This document shows positions 39,775 through 48,594 of a stretch of DNA of 64,000 nucleotides, piece by piece. The notes under the pieces were generated by a model. The model was not told the origin of the DNA, ran no database searches, and saw only the letters and a program-made list of their open reading frames with translations. Position numbers and translations under genes: made by a program. Source of the DNA: Actinokineospora terrae (lineage in GTDB: Bacteria > Actinomycetota > Actinomycetes > Mycobacteriales > Pseudonocardiaceae); NCBI RefSeq assembly GCF_900111175.1, contig NZ_FOGI01000001.1, positions 606,194-670,193 on the forward strand, in the 5' to 3' direction. The first letter of the stretch is position 1, and every line of letters begins with the position of its first letter.

Positions 39775-41194
39775 CCTGGATCGGGATCGGGCTCATCACC
39801 GACCGCAGCAGCAGCGCCTCGGCCAGCGTCATGTGCTCCAGTTCGGACTGGCTGACGCTCTCGTCGGCGCCGTGCGCGTGGCTGCTCGGCTCCTCGCAGC
39901 CCCACAGCACCATGTCCGCCTCCGGGTTCGCCGCCCGCAGCGCGTTGACCAGCGGGATCGACCCGCCCTGCCCGGCCCTGGCCACCGACGACGCGTGGTA
40001 GGCCTCCATCAGCGCCCGCTCGATCTCCCGCTGGTGCTCCCCGGCCGACGCGATGAACCCGGCGCCCGACGCGACCTGCTTCACCACCGGCTTCAGCCCC
40101 CACGGCGCCGCCGCCGTGATGTGCGCCGCCATCGCCGCGTACGCCTCGTCCGGGTCCTGGTTGGGCGCCAGCCGCAGGCTCACCCTGGCCTTGGCCTTCG
40201 CGCACAGCACGTTCGCCGCGCCGCTGACCAGCGGCAACCCGCTCAACCCGGTCACCGTCACCGACGGCTTGCCGTAGAGCAGCTTGGCGATGGTGCCGCT
40301 GCCGATCAGGCTGGTCATCGGCAGCACCCCGGCGTCGCGGCGGTAGTCGGCCTCGGGCACCGTGGGCCAGGCGTGGTCGTACTGGCTGAGGCCCTCGATG
40401 GCCACGTCGCCGGTCTTGCGGTCCTGCAGCGTGGCCAGGATCTGCACCAGCGCCATGAACGCGTCCGGCACCGGGCCGCCGTACGTGCCGCTGTGCACCT
40501 TCCCGGCCATCGTCTCGACCGTCACGTCCGCGGCGACGATGCCGCGCAGGGTCTCGGTCAGCGTCGGCGCCCCGCGCTCGATGTTCCCCGTGTCGGCGAC
40601 GATGACCAGGTCCGCTTTGAACCGCGGGTCGTCAGGGTTATCGGCGAGGTAGGACTCCAGCACGCTGGTGCCGCTCTCCTCCTCGCCCTCGATGACGAGC
40701 TTGATATTGAGCGGCAACGCACCCCGGTCGCCATAGAGGGCCTTGATCGCGCCTAGGTGCATCATCACGCCGGACTTGTTGTCGGCGGCACCCCGTCCAT
40801 AGAGGCGCATGTCGTGGTTCTCGTCCATCCGCTCCGTTGGCTCGAACGGCTTGGTCGTCCACTTGGACTCGTCGGCAGGCTGCACGTCGTAGTGCGCGTA
40901 CAGCAGCACAGTGGTGACGCCGGCGTGCGCGACCTCGTCGGCCAGCACCATCGGCGCCGACTTCCGCGTGCCGTGCGTGATCGTCTCCACGGTGGCCGTG
41001 CTCAGGCCCGCCGCGCGGAACAGCTCCGCGATCGTCTCCGCGGTGACCGCCAGCGGCGGGTCGGGGGTGGTCGCCACCGAGCGGTGCCGCACCAGGTCGC
41101 CCAGCGCGTGCCACAGCTCGGGCACCAGCCGGTGCACCCGGTCCCTGACCTGCTGCTCGGGCAGCACCATCGTCATCGGGGACTCGTGGCGCAT
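39767..41194 (-). CDS. M20 family dipeptidase/metallopeptidase
   Basis: 475 residues from the ATG at 41194 with AGGAG upstream; the open frame continues far upstream only as antisense of the MCP gene. Metal site: YAHYDVQPADESKW (His), GRGAADNKSGVMMH (bridging Asp), IEGEEESGTSVLESY (catalytic Glu), VIVADTGN (Asp) and WGCEEPSSHAHGADESV (last His). The dimerisation insert lies between (MAGKVHSGTYGGPVPDAF). It probably cleaves dipeptides or N-acyl amino acids in the cytoplasm. Confidence 0.9.
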   Translation of the reverse strand: MRHESPMTMVLPEQQVRDRVHRLVPELWHALGDLVRHRSVATTPDPPLAVTAETIAELFRAAGLSTATVETITHGTRKSAPMVLADEVAHAGVTTVLLYAHYDVQPADESKWTTKPFEPTERMDENHDMRLYGRGAADNKSGVMMHLGAIKALYGDRGALPLNIKLVIEGEEESGTSVLESYLADNPDDPRFKADLVIVADTGNIERGAPTLTETLRGIVAADVTVETMAGKVHSGTYGGPVPDAFMALVQILATLQDRKTGDVAIEGLSQYDHAWPTVPEADYRRDAGVLPMTSLIGSGTIAKLLYGKPSVTVTGLSGLPLVSGAANVLCAKAKARVSLRLAPNQDPDEAYAAMAAHITAAAPWGLKPVVKQVASGAGFIASAGEHQREIERALMEAYHASSVARAGQGGSIPLVNALRAANPEADMVLWGCEEPSSHAHGADESVSQSELEHMTLAEALLLRSVMSPIPIQAS

Positions 41195-41482
41195 GGGGGG
41201 CTCCTCTCGCCGAGGTGGCGTCGGCGGGCCCTGGCGACCCGCACCCCTCACCACAGCACGCGCGGCGGATACCCGAAACCGCTGTGACCTGATCAGGCGA
41301 CCCGCCGGGCGCGACCGGTCTCTCACTCGAACGAGTGGCCTGATTTGGTCAGTTGACCACCGGGGGCGTCGATGAGTTGGGGCGTTGAAGCTGGACCCAA
41401 CGCGGGTTGGCCAGGGTCGGCGCGGTCGTCGCGCCCGTCCCACGGCGTCCGCGGCAGGACTCGACGAAGGGCGCCTAGGACC

Positions 41483-43114
41483 ATGACCCAGACCACCACC
41501 GCAGAACCCGCCGTCGCGGGCCGAGGAGGCGTGCGTGGGGTGTTCGCCAACCGCTCGCTCAGCGCCAAGATCCTCTCCGTGGTCGTGTTCTCCACGTTGG
41601 TCACCATCGCCGTGGGCCTGGTCGGCGTGTTCGCGCTGAACTCCGCCGCGGACGCGACCAAGCGCATCGACAACAACGTCGCCGCGCTCAACGACCTCAA
41701 CACGCTGAACGCGGCAGGCTCGGGCGGCACCCTCTACATGCTGCTGGCCACCGCGGTCGGGAACCCGGCCGAGGCGCAGAAGATCCTCGCCGAGGCCAAC
41801 GCCAAGATCGACGTGTCGTTCGCCGCGTACAAGAGCTACCAGGAGCGCGGCACCTTCGACCAGGGCCTCATCGACGAGTGGAACGCCGCGAGCGCCGCGT
41901 TCGGCAAGGTCCTCGGCGAGAAGGTCATGCCCGCCGCGATGAGCGGTGACGCCAAGTCCGGTGTCGACGCCTTCAACACCGAGGCGCTGCCGCTGCTGGT
42001 CAAGTTCAACGAGGTCTCCGCCCGCATGCTGGAGTCCGAGCGCAAGCGCACCCTGACCGAGATCGAGTCGGTCAGCGCCGAGCGCGACCGCAGCATCACC
42101 CTGGCCGTCGTGCTGCTCAGCGTCGGCCTGGTCATCTCCTTCGGCGTCGGCGTGCTGATCACCCGCTCGATCACCAAGCCGATGCGCGGCCTGTCCGCCG
42201 CCCTCGAGGCCGTCGCCGACGGTGACCTCACCCAGCGCGTCGAGGTCCGCTCGAAGGACGAGGTCGGCCGGATGGCCGCCGCGCTCAACAAGGCCACCGA
42301 CGGCACCCGCGCCATCGTCGGCACCATCTCCCGCGGTGTCGGCTCGCTCAAGGCCTCCACCCAGCAGATGGCCGAGATGTCGAGCCAGGTGACCGCCTCC
42401 GCCGAGGAGACCTCCGCCCAGGCCGGTGTCGTCACCGCCGCCGCGGACCAGGTCGCCCTCAACGTGCAGACCGTCGCCACCGGCGCCGACGAGATGTCGG
42501 CCTCGATCAAGGAGATCGCGCAGTCGGCCAACGAGGCCGCCGGTGTCGCCGGTCAGGCCGTGTCCGTGGCCGCCGCCACCAACGGCACCGTCGCCAAGCT
42601 GGGCGAGTCGTCGATGGAGATCGGCAACGTCGTCAAGGTCATCACCTCGATCGCGGAGCAGACCAACCTGCTCGCCCTCAACGCCACCATCGAGGCCGCC
42701 CGGGCAGGCGACGCCGGTAAGGGCTTCGCCGTGGTCGCCAACGAGGTCAAGGACCTGGCCCAGGAGACCGCCAAGGCCACCGAGGACATCTCCCGCCGCG
42801 TCGAGATGATCCAGGCCGACACCGCCAACGCGGTGAACGCCATCGACGAGATCTCCGAGATCATCGGTCGGATCAACGACTTCCAGCTGACCATCGCCTC
42901 GGCGGTGGAGGAGCAGACCGCGACCACCACGGAGATGAACCGCAACGTCGGCGAGGCCTCCGCCGGTGTCTCCGAGATCGCCGCCAACATCGGTGGCGTC
43001 GCGGAGAGCGCGGGCAACACCACCGGGACCGTCACCAAGACCACCGAGGTCCTCGACGACCTGTCCCGCCTGTCGGCCGAGCTGCAGAGCCAGGTCAGCC
43101 GCTTCCACCTCTGA
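41483..43114 (+). CDS. methyl-accepting chemotaxis protein
   Basis: 543 residues from the ATG at 41483. TM1 is ~29-52 and TM2 ~205-227, enclosing a four-helix sensing region of about 150 residues. HAMP is ~228-280 ([20 protein letters not shown]). The signalling tip is ~391-425 ([40 protein letters not shown]). The heptad-rich methylation helices are complete. No che genes are in the window, so it is an orphan receptor feeding a CheA/CheW system encoded elsewhere. Such receptors are uncommon in actinomycetes except motile genera. Confidence 0.93.
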   Translation: MTQTTTAEPAVAGRGGVRGVFANRSLSAKILSVVVFSTLVTIAVGLVGVFALNSAADATKRIDNNVAALNDLNTLNAAGSGGTLYMLLATAVGNPAEAQKILAEANAKIDVSFAAYKSYQERGTFDQGLIDEWNAASAAFGKVLGEKVMPAAMSGDAKSGVDAFNTEALPLLVKFNEVSARMLESERKRTLTEIESVSAERDRSITLAVVLLSVGLVISFGVGVLITRSITKPMRGLSAALEAVADGDLTQRVEVRSKDEVGRMAAALNKATDGTRAIVGTISRGVGSLKASTQQMAEMSSQVTASAEETSAQAGVVTAAADQVALNVQTVATGADEMSASIKEIAQSANEAAGVAGQAVSVAAATNGTVAKLGESSMEIGNVVKVITSIAEQTNLLALNATIEAARAGDAGKGFAVVANEVKDLAQETAKATEDISRRVEMIQADTANAVNAIDEISEIIGRINDFQLTIASAVEEQTATTTEMNRNVGEASAGVSEIAANIGGVAESAGNTTGTVTKTTEVLDDLSRLSAELQSQVSRFHL

Positions 43115-43140
43115 ACTGGGCGCGCCCTCCCAGCCTGAGC

Positions 43141-43168
43141 GGCCGGACCCCCACCCGGGGGTCCGGCC
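43141..43168. terminator. terminator hairpin after the MCP gene
   Basis: GGCCGGACCCCC (43141-43152) and GGGGGTCCGGCC (43157-43168), 12-bp perfect stem with 4-base loop, between convergent genes. Confidence 0.85.
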
Positions 43169-43184
43169 ACTTGGCGTTGCGACA

Positions 43185-43568
43185 TCACCGCGTCCCCGGA
43201 GACCGCGCCACCACCACCCCGCAGGCCAACCCCAGCACGATCTCCGTCACCAACGCCCCCACCAACCCACCCGGAGGCACCCCGTCCACCGCGATGCCGA
43301 CCAGACGTCCCAGACCGAAGGCCAGGTAGAACCCGGCACCCACCGCGGCCGAGACCCTGGTCAACGCCGGCCGGAACGCGCCTGCGAGGATCCCCGCGCC
43401 CGCCGCCACGATCCCGGCGCCCACCGCCCGGGCCTCGCTGAGAGAGCCGGGATCGGTGACGGCGGGCAGGCCGCTGAGTTCGTGGAACCCCACCGGTGCG
43501 AGCAGTTGCGCGGCACCGACCGCCAGCGCGGCGAGGCCCGCGACGGTCAGGGTGATCCGGGCTATCAC
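43185..43568 (-). CDS. DUF4345-type small membrane protein
   Basis: 127 residues, four hydrophobic segments: MIARITLTVAGLAALAVGAA, AVGAGIVAAGAGILAGAF, VGAGFYLAFGLGRLVGIAVD, GALVTEIVLGLACGVVVA. The GLGRLVGIAVDGVP motif is typical of DUF4345. The GTG overlaps the stop of the SDR gene (4-base overlap), so it is the second gene of that operon. Function unknown. Confidence 0.75.
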   Translation of the reverse strand: MIARITLTVAGLAALAVGAAQLLAPVGFHELSGLPAVTDPGSLSEARAVGAGIVAAGAGILAGAFRPALTRVSAAVGAGFYLAFGLGRLVGIAVDGVPPGGLVGALVTEIVLGLACGVVVARSPGTR

Positions 43569-44368
43569 GGTCGGTCGCCGAACGCGGCGGCGCAGAACTC
43601 GCTGAAGTCGCGGGGTTCACGGCCGAGGGCCTCGCGGACGCCGTGGGTGACCGAGGCGTTGCGGCCGTCGAAGACCTCGGCGCACAGGGCGGTGATGACC
43701 TCGGCGTACTCCGGGCCCGCCGCCTCGGTCACGGCGGCGTGGAACTGCTCGAGGGTCACCGGCGCGTACTGGACCTGGCGGCCGGACGCGGCGCTGATCT
43801 CCGCGGCGACCTCGGCGAAGGTCAGCAGCCGGGGGCCGGTGACCTCGTAGACCTTGCCCGCGTGCCCGTCCCCGGTGAGCGCGGCGACCACCACGTCGGC
43901 GATGTCGTCGACGTCGACCAGCGGCTCGGGGACGTCCCCCGCGGGGAGCGCGAACACGCCGTCGAGCACCGAGGGGGCCAGCGCGCCCTCGCTGAAGTTC
44001 TGCGCGAACCAACTGGCCCGCACGATCGTCGTGTCCAGTGTGGACGCTCGGACGATCTCCTCGCACACCCCCGCGTTGTGCTCCCCGCGCCCGGACAGCA
44101 GAACCAGTCGCTCGACGCCCTCGGCGGTCGCGAGCTCGACGAACCGCTCGATCGCGGCGGGCGCGCTCTTGGCGGCGAGGTCGGGGGCGTAGGTGACGTA
44201 GACGGCCCGGGCGCCTGCGAGCGCGGGCTGCCAGGTGTCGGGCTCGGTCCAGTCGAACCGGGGGGTGGTGCCGCGGGCGACCCCGGTCGCGGTGACGCCG
44301 CGGTCCCGCAGGCCGCGTAGGACGCGGAGGCCGGTCTTGCCGGTGGAACCGATGACGAGAGTGGACAT
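43565..44368 (-). CDS. NmrA/SDR-type NAD(P)-binding protein
   Basis: 267 residues from the ATG at 44368. STLVIGSTGKTGLRVLRGLR is the dinucleotide-binding loop with GxxGxxG. RLVLLSGRGEHNAGV, TIVRASWFAQNFSEG and PLVDVDDIADVVVAALTGDG are typical of atypical SDRs of the NmrA/QOR2 group. The Tyr-x-x-x-Lys catalytic pair is not evident, so it may sense or reduce quinone-like substrates. Divergent AraC regulator next door, likely its controller. Confidence 0.85.
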   Translation of the reverse strand: MSTLVIGSTGKTGLRVLRGLRDRGVTATGVARGTTPRFDWTEPDTWQPALAGARAVYVTYAPDLAAKSAPAAIERFVELATAEGVERLVLLSGRGEHNAGVCEEIVRASTLDTTIVRASWFAQNFSEGALAPSVLDGVFALPAGDVPEPLVDVDDIADVVVAALTGDGHAGKVYEVTGPRLLTFAEVAAEISAASGRQVQYAPVTLEQFHAAVTEAAGPEYAEVITALCAEVFDGRNASVTHGVREALGREPRDFSEFCAAAFGDRP

Positions 44369-44384
44369 TCTGCGTGCTCCTCGC

Positions 44385-44440
44385 ACTTGAAGGTACGTCC
44401 AGTCTCTGGGCGGCAGGCTGGACGTTCAATGACTTCAAGT
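44385..44440. promoter_or_regulatory. inverted sites between SDR and AraC genes
   Basis: ACTTGAAGGTACGTCCAG (44385-44402) and, inverted, CTGGACGT (44418-44425) with TTCAAGT (44434-44440). The two half-motifs are the same, with internal spacers differing by 5 bases. Suited to an AraC dimer or to two binding modes in the divergent promoter. Confidence 0.5.
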
Positions 44441-44507
44441 CCGGCCTTCTGTGCCGATCGTCCACGAAAGCTGGACGCCCGGCACATGCACCCGGCATCC
44501 TGGTGCC

Positions 44508-45488
44508 ATGCAGAGCCCCACCCGCGCCATCCCCGGCAACACGGACCTGCTCGGCGAGGCGCTGCACCTGCTGCGGCTGACCGGCACGCTCTATTGCCGC
44601 GCGGAGTTGACCGCGCCGTGGGGCGTGGACGTGCCGGAGCTCAACGAGTACATGATCCTGCAGGTCGTGACCGCGGGGGAGGCGTGGCTCCAGGTCGAGG
44701 GCGGCAACCAGGTGCGCCTGCCGCGGGGCAGCCTGACGCTGCTGCCGCACGGGTCGGCGCACCGGCTGCGCAGCGCGCCCGACGCCGGGGTGGAGCCGCT
44801 GTTCGACCTGGCCGTGACCAAGGTCAGCGACCGCTTCGAGACCATGACCTACGGCGGCGGGGGCGAACCGAGCCAGGTCACCTACGCGGTGATGTGCTTC
44901 GACCACGTCGCCGCGCAGCGGCTGCGCGCCCAGATGCCGCCGGTGCTGCACCTGCGCTCGCTCGACGACGACTGGGTGCACAGCACGCTCAACCTGATCA
45001 CCCGCGAGGCCGCCGCGCCCCGACCCGGCGGCGAGACGGTGCTGACCAGGCTCGCCGACGTGCTGGTGATCCAGTCCATCCGGGCCTGGCTCGACACCGC
45101 GTCCGAGGCCAGGCGCGGCTGGCTGGCCGCCTTGCGCGACGAGCACGTCGGCCGCGCGCTGCTGGCCGTGCACCGGGCCCCCGAGCAGGCGTGGACGGTG
45201 GGTTCCCTCGCGGCGTCGGTGGGGATGTCGCGCTCGGCGTTCTCGGCCCGGTTCACCGAACTGGTCGGCGAACCGGTGATGCGCTACCTGGCCTCCTGGC
45301 GCCTCGGCCTGGCCCGCCTGCACCTGGGCGAGTCGGACGAACCCCTGCACGCCGTCGCCCGCCGCTTCGGCTACGCCTCGGAAGCCGCCTTCTGCCGGGC
45401 CTTCAAACGCGAGTTCGGCACCGCCCCCGGCGCCGCCCGCCACCACGCCCGCCAGGCCCTCCCCGTACCCCAGGCCGCCTGCCTGTAG
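44508..45488 (+). CDS. AraC-family regulator with cupin N-terminal domain
   Basis: 326 residues from the ATG at 44508; a longer start at 44451 is possible but adds 19 residues outside the domain. Residues ~20-190 are a cupin-type sensor (NEYMILQVVTAGEAWLQVEG, LTLLPHGSAHRLRSAP). The C-terminal ~100 residues are the double HTH: WTVGSLAASVGMSRSAFSAR, FTELVGEPVMRYLASWRLGL, VARRFGYASEAAFCRAFKRE. It probably activates the divergent SDR/DUF4345 operon through the sites at 44385-44440. Confidence 0.9.
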   Translation: MQSPTRAIPGNTDLLGEALHLLRLTGTLYCRAELTAPWGVDVPELNEYMILQVVTAGEAWLQVEGGNQVRLPRGSLTLLPHGSAHRLRSAPDAGVEPLFDLAVTKVSDRFETMTYGGGGEPSQVTYAVMCFDHVAAQRLRAQMPPVLHLRSLDDDWVHSTLNLITREAAAPRPGGETVLTRLADVLVIQSIRAWLDTASEARRGWLAALRDEHVGRALLAVHRAPEQAWTVGSLAASVGMSRSAFSARFTELVGEPVMRYLASWRLGLARLHLGESDEPLHAVARRFGYASEAAFCRAFKREFGTAPGAARHHARQALPVPQAACL

Positions 45489-45503
45489 CCCCTCCGCTTC
45501 GGG

Positions 45504-46247
45504 TCAGTGCAGTGGGTGGTCCACATAGGACCGGTGGGCGGCCGCGGCGATGGGGCGGGGGGTGAGGCCCAGCTTGGTGTAGAGGGTGATGGCGGGGTCG
45601 TTCCAGGAGTCGACCATGAGGGCGGCGTGGCCGGTTGTGGTGACCAGGGTGTCGATGACCAGGGCGCAGACGGCGGTGGCGTGGCCCTGGCCGCGGGCGC
45701 TGGGGGCGGTGACGAGGCCCGCGAGGAAGCCGACCTCGGGGGCGGACCAGGCGTCGGCCGCGGCCGCGACGAGGGTGCCGTGGTCGTCGCGGACCCCGGC
45801 CCAGCGGCGGATGCCGGTGCCGCCGGGGCGGGCGTAGGAGCCGGGGTACTCGGTGTCGATCAACGCCCGCACCTCCGGCACCGCCCGGTCGTCCAGCCAG
45901 CGCGCGCCGCCGCGGATCCCGGTGGGGCCGCTGGTGTCCATCCACCAGCCCCGGTCGAGCAGGGCGTACTCGGGGAACTCGGCCACCACCGCCGTGACCA
46001 CCTCCGCGTCCCCCAGCGGCCGGAACTCGGGCCCCACCACCCCGAGCGCGTGCCGCACCAGCCCCAGCACCCGCCCGCCCTCCCCGCGCACCGCCAACCG
46101 GTGCCGCCGGAACAGGTCCGGGCAGGCCACCACCACCGCGTCCCCGTCCCGCCACGCCCGCACCCCCGCCCGCATCCCCTGGGCGCTCCAGAGCAGCAAC
46201 GGGTCGGCGGGCAGTTCGGCGACGGCGGTCAGCGGCGTTGGGGGCAC
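45504..46247 (-). CDS. GNAT-family N-acetyltransferase
   Basis: 247 residues from the GTG at 46247. The acetyl-CoA site is in VGFLAGLVTAPSARGQGHAT, a clear V-x-x-x-x-R-G-x-G-x-A motif A, followed by LVIDTLVTTTGHAALMVDSW and NDPAITLYTKLGLTPR (motif B). The N-terminal half (GVRAWRDGDAVVVACPDLFR) is a second, degenerate domain. The acceptor is unknown. Confidence 0.82.
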   Translation of the reverse strand: MPPTPLTAVAELPADPLLLWSAQGMRAGVRAWRDGDAVVVACPDLFRRHRLAVRGEGGRVLGLVRHALGVVGPEFRPLGDAEVVTAVVAEFPEYALLDRGWWMDTSGPTGIRGGARWLDDRAVPEVRALIDTEYPGSYARPGGTGIRRWAGVRDDHGTLVAAAADAWSAPEVGFLAGLVTAPSARGQGHATAVCALVIDTLVTTTGHAALMVDSWNDPAITLYTKLGLTPRPIAAAAHRSYVDHPLH

Positions 46248-46266
46248 ATGTCCATCATGCAGGCCG

Positions 46267-47313
46267 CTAGTCCGAGTACCTGGCAACCGGGATCGGCAGC
46301 CGGTCGGGGACGGTGGCGAACCACCTGTCGTACGCGGCGGCGAGGCTGCCGTCCGAGCGCATCTCGTCCAGGACACCGTTCACGAATCGGACAAGATCTG
46401 GGTCTCTGTCGCTCATGGCGATGCCCGCTTCGCTGGCGCCGGGGGAGCGGTAGGGGAGTAAGACTGTGGAGGGGTCCTGGAGCCGGAACCCCTCCAGGAC
46501 GAGGATGTCACTGTAGATCGCGTCGACCAGGCCGCGTTGCAGCAGCATCAGGCACTCGCTGGTGTCGGCCACGGACACCGGGATGACGGCGGGCTTGCCC
46601 GAGCCGCTCTGCTGGTCGCGGATCTCGATCATCTCGCTGCTGTCGGTGGTTCCCGTGCCGGAGCAGACCTTGCGCCCACCGAGGCCGTCGGGAGACCGCA
46701 CCTCCCGGTCACCCGCGCGCACCAGCAGGCCGGTGTTGGTGCTCAGGTAGGGCGCCGAGAACAGCAGCCCGTAGGAGGACGCGCGTGTGCAGGAGATCTT
46801 GACGTTGGAGATGACCAGGTCGACGGTCGGAATCTCCAAGAGCTCAGGTCTCAGCAGGCGTGCGTTCTGGTTCTCGGCTGTGTCGAGGGAGTACAGCCTG
46901 CCGCCGGTGGGCATGTCCACCAAGTGCAGGCGGGCATCATCGGACAGCAGCGGTTCACCGAACAACTCACTCGCTATCCGACGCGCGATGTCGACCTCGA
47001 AACCGCTGAGTTCGCCGGTGCCGAGGCTGCGGCTGCTGAACAGGCGCGTGGTCTGGCTGAGGCCCACCACCAGCCGCCCGTTCCAGTGGCGGATCCGGTT
47101 CAGTGCGAGTTTTGTCCCCGCGGCCAGCCCAGCCGGATTCAGGCTGAGATCGGGGGTGGGGCAACCGGGCACCGGAGGAAACGTCACGGCAGGATCCCTA
47201 TAGCCCTCAGGTTGGACTACCGGCCTCTCGCGAGGCGGTCGAGGTGTCGGCACAACGGCACCGCAGCCGCTCAGTGTCAGCACGGCGACAAGAACCGCCA
47301 GGAATCTCCGCAT
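46267..47313 (-). CDS. GlnH-like amino-acid-sensing lipoprotein, copy 1
   Basis: 348 residues; lipobox LSGC after MRRFLAVLVAVLT. Solute-binding domain of the glutamate/glutamine family (SBP_bac_3): RLVVGLSQTTRLFSSR, GELSGFEVDIARRIASELFG, VDLVISNVKISCTRASSYGL, LFSAPYLSTNTGLLVRAGD, RGLVDAIYSDILVLEGF. No ABC permease or ATPase is adjacent. Its start overlaps the stop of the membrane gene upstream (47313-48557), reproducing the GlnX-GlnH order of mycobacteria, where GlnH binds Asp/Glu outside and GlnX passes the signal to PknG. Paralogous to 48595-49644. Confidence 0.8.
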   Translation of the reverse strand: MRRFLAVLVAVLTLSGCGAVVPTPRPPRERPVVQPEGYRDPAVTFPPVPGCPTPDLSLNPAGLAAGTKLALNRIRHWNGRLVVGLSQTTRLFSSRSLGTGELSGFEVDIARRIASELFGEPLLSDDARLHLVDMPTGGRLYSLDTAENQNARLLRPELLEIPTVDLVISNVKISCTRASSYGLLFSAPYLSTNTGLLVRAGDREVRSPDGLGGRKVCSGTGTTDSSEMIEIRDQQSGSGKPAVIPVSVADTSECLMLLQRGLVDAIYSDILVLEGFRLQDPSTVLLPYRSPGASEAGIAMSDRDPDLVRFVNGVLDEMRSDGSLAAAYDRWFATVPDRLPIPVARYSD

Positions 47314-48557
47314 CAGTACTGCTCCCGTATCGGCGGCCACATGCCCCAGCCCAGCGACAGCACCGCGCCGAACACGCACACCAGGAACACGGTGTCGACC
47401 CCGGCCAGCGCTCGTGCGGCCGCGGCCGTGTTGCCGGTGGCTCGGGTGGTGTGCCGGGTGATGGCCTCGGTGAGCACCTCGTCGAGCCGCTGGGGGTGCT
47501 CGGTGCGGACGATGAGCCTGGCCCGTTCGACGTAGGTCAACGGCGGGTTCCTCGGCTCAAGCCGTTGTGCCACCTCAGTCCGCCACGCCTCCACCGCGGT
47601 GGTCGCGTTGTCGAGGCGTTCGCCGCCGCTCTCCTTGGCCGAGGTGACCCGGTCCTCGATCGCGGCCAACTCACCGCGGAGGTTCGCGATGTCGCCGACC
47701 TTCGGGAACACCAGGATCCGCACCCCGTCCCCATCGGCGGTCCTGCCGAGGTTGCGCGCCTCGGTCAGCGGGCCGACCACGCCCTCGAACTCGTTGACGC
47801 TGTCCTTGGTATGCCCAGCGGCAAGGCCAACCGCCACGCCTAACGTGACCAGCGCGGTGAGCACCAACGCGGTCGACAACACCAACCCGCCATTGACCCT
47901 CTGTCGCGTAGTGCGAGCCAGGTAGCGCTGTGCAGCAACGAGCAAGCCGAGCAAGACAGCGCCAACCGCGAACACATCCCACGGCGGCTCACCCGCGGAC
48001 GACTGCGCGTCGTACAACGCCGCCATCTCCCTCCCGTGCAACTGGCCCGCCAAAGGCAGCAAGGTGACACGCGCGAGGTAAGAGGCCTGCGCCAGGTAGG
48101 TAGTGCCGACTGGTTGGTCGGTCGCGGCATTGACCCATCCCGCCTCGACCAGCCGGGAGTACTCAGGCAACAAGTCCGTCAGGTCGCGCACAAGGTCGTC
48201 CGACGCGCCCTCTGGCGCCAAGGAGGTGGCCACCCGCAATGCGTCCGTCGCGTCGAACAGGTCCTTCCGGAAGCGCTCCTGCTCGGCCATGACACCGTCC
48301 GGCCCGACCACCACGGCGTTGAGCGAGGTTGCGTCCGCGTCCGCCAACGCGCGGTAGACGTCCGACGCGGCGCCGGTGAGGGCGATGCGGCGACCGACCG
48401 CGTCGTCGAGCAGGCCCGTCCGGTCCCGCACCGCGGACTGGCCCATGAGGCCCAGCGCCACCGCCACGGCCGTGAGCACGGTAGCGCCCACGACGATGGC
48501 GGCCACGGCGATCAGGCGTCGTTCGAACCGCCCGATCCACCTCGTCAGGACTGGCAC
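47313..48557 (-). CDS. GlnX-like four-helix membrane transducer, copy 1
   Basis: 414 residues from the GTG at 48557, 4 bases after GAGGAG (48562-48567); the GTG at 48569 is an alternative. Hydrophobic segments at ~14-40, ~190-210, ~222-250 and the C-terminus (VFLVCVFGAVLSLGWGMWPP). Two extracytoplasmic helical regions lie between them: DVYRALADADATSLNAVVVG with LLPEYSRLVEAGWVNAATDQ, and DGVRILVFPKVGDIANLRGE. No kinase or HAMP domain. The closest described role is GlnX of the GlnH-GlnX-PknG pathway; I see no pknG here. Paralogue at 49644-50948. Confidence 0.75.
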   Translation of the reverse strand: MPVLTRWIGRFERRLIAVAAIVVGATVLTAVAVALGLMGQSAVRDRTGLLDDAVGRRIALTGAASDVYRALADADATSLNAVVVGPDGVMAEQERFRKDLFDATDALRVATSLAPEGASDDLVRDLTDLLPEYSRLVEAGWVNAATDQPVGTTYLAQASYLARVTLLPLAGQLHGREMAALYDAQSSAGEPPWDVFAVGAVLLGLLVAAQRYLARTTRQRVNGGLVLSTALVLTALVTLGVAVGLAAGHTKDSVNEFEGVVGPLTEARNLGRTADGDGVRILVFPKVGDIANLRGELAAIEDRVTSAKESGGERLDNATTAVEAWRTEVAQRLEPRNPPLTYVERARLIVRTEHPQRLDEVLTEAITRHTTRATGNTAAAARALAGVDTVFLVCVFGAVLSLGWGMWPPIREQY

Positions 48558-48594
48558 CCGGCTCCTCACCGACAGTCGATCACGGCCACCCAGG

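Noticed and set aside
41195..43108. Long minus-strand open frame continuing the M20 peptidase upstream for 638 codons
   Set aside because: It lies antisense to the MCP gene; its Gly/Val/Asp-rich product is the mirror of GC-rich plus-strand codons, and the peptidase has its own ribosome site at 41194.
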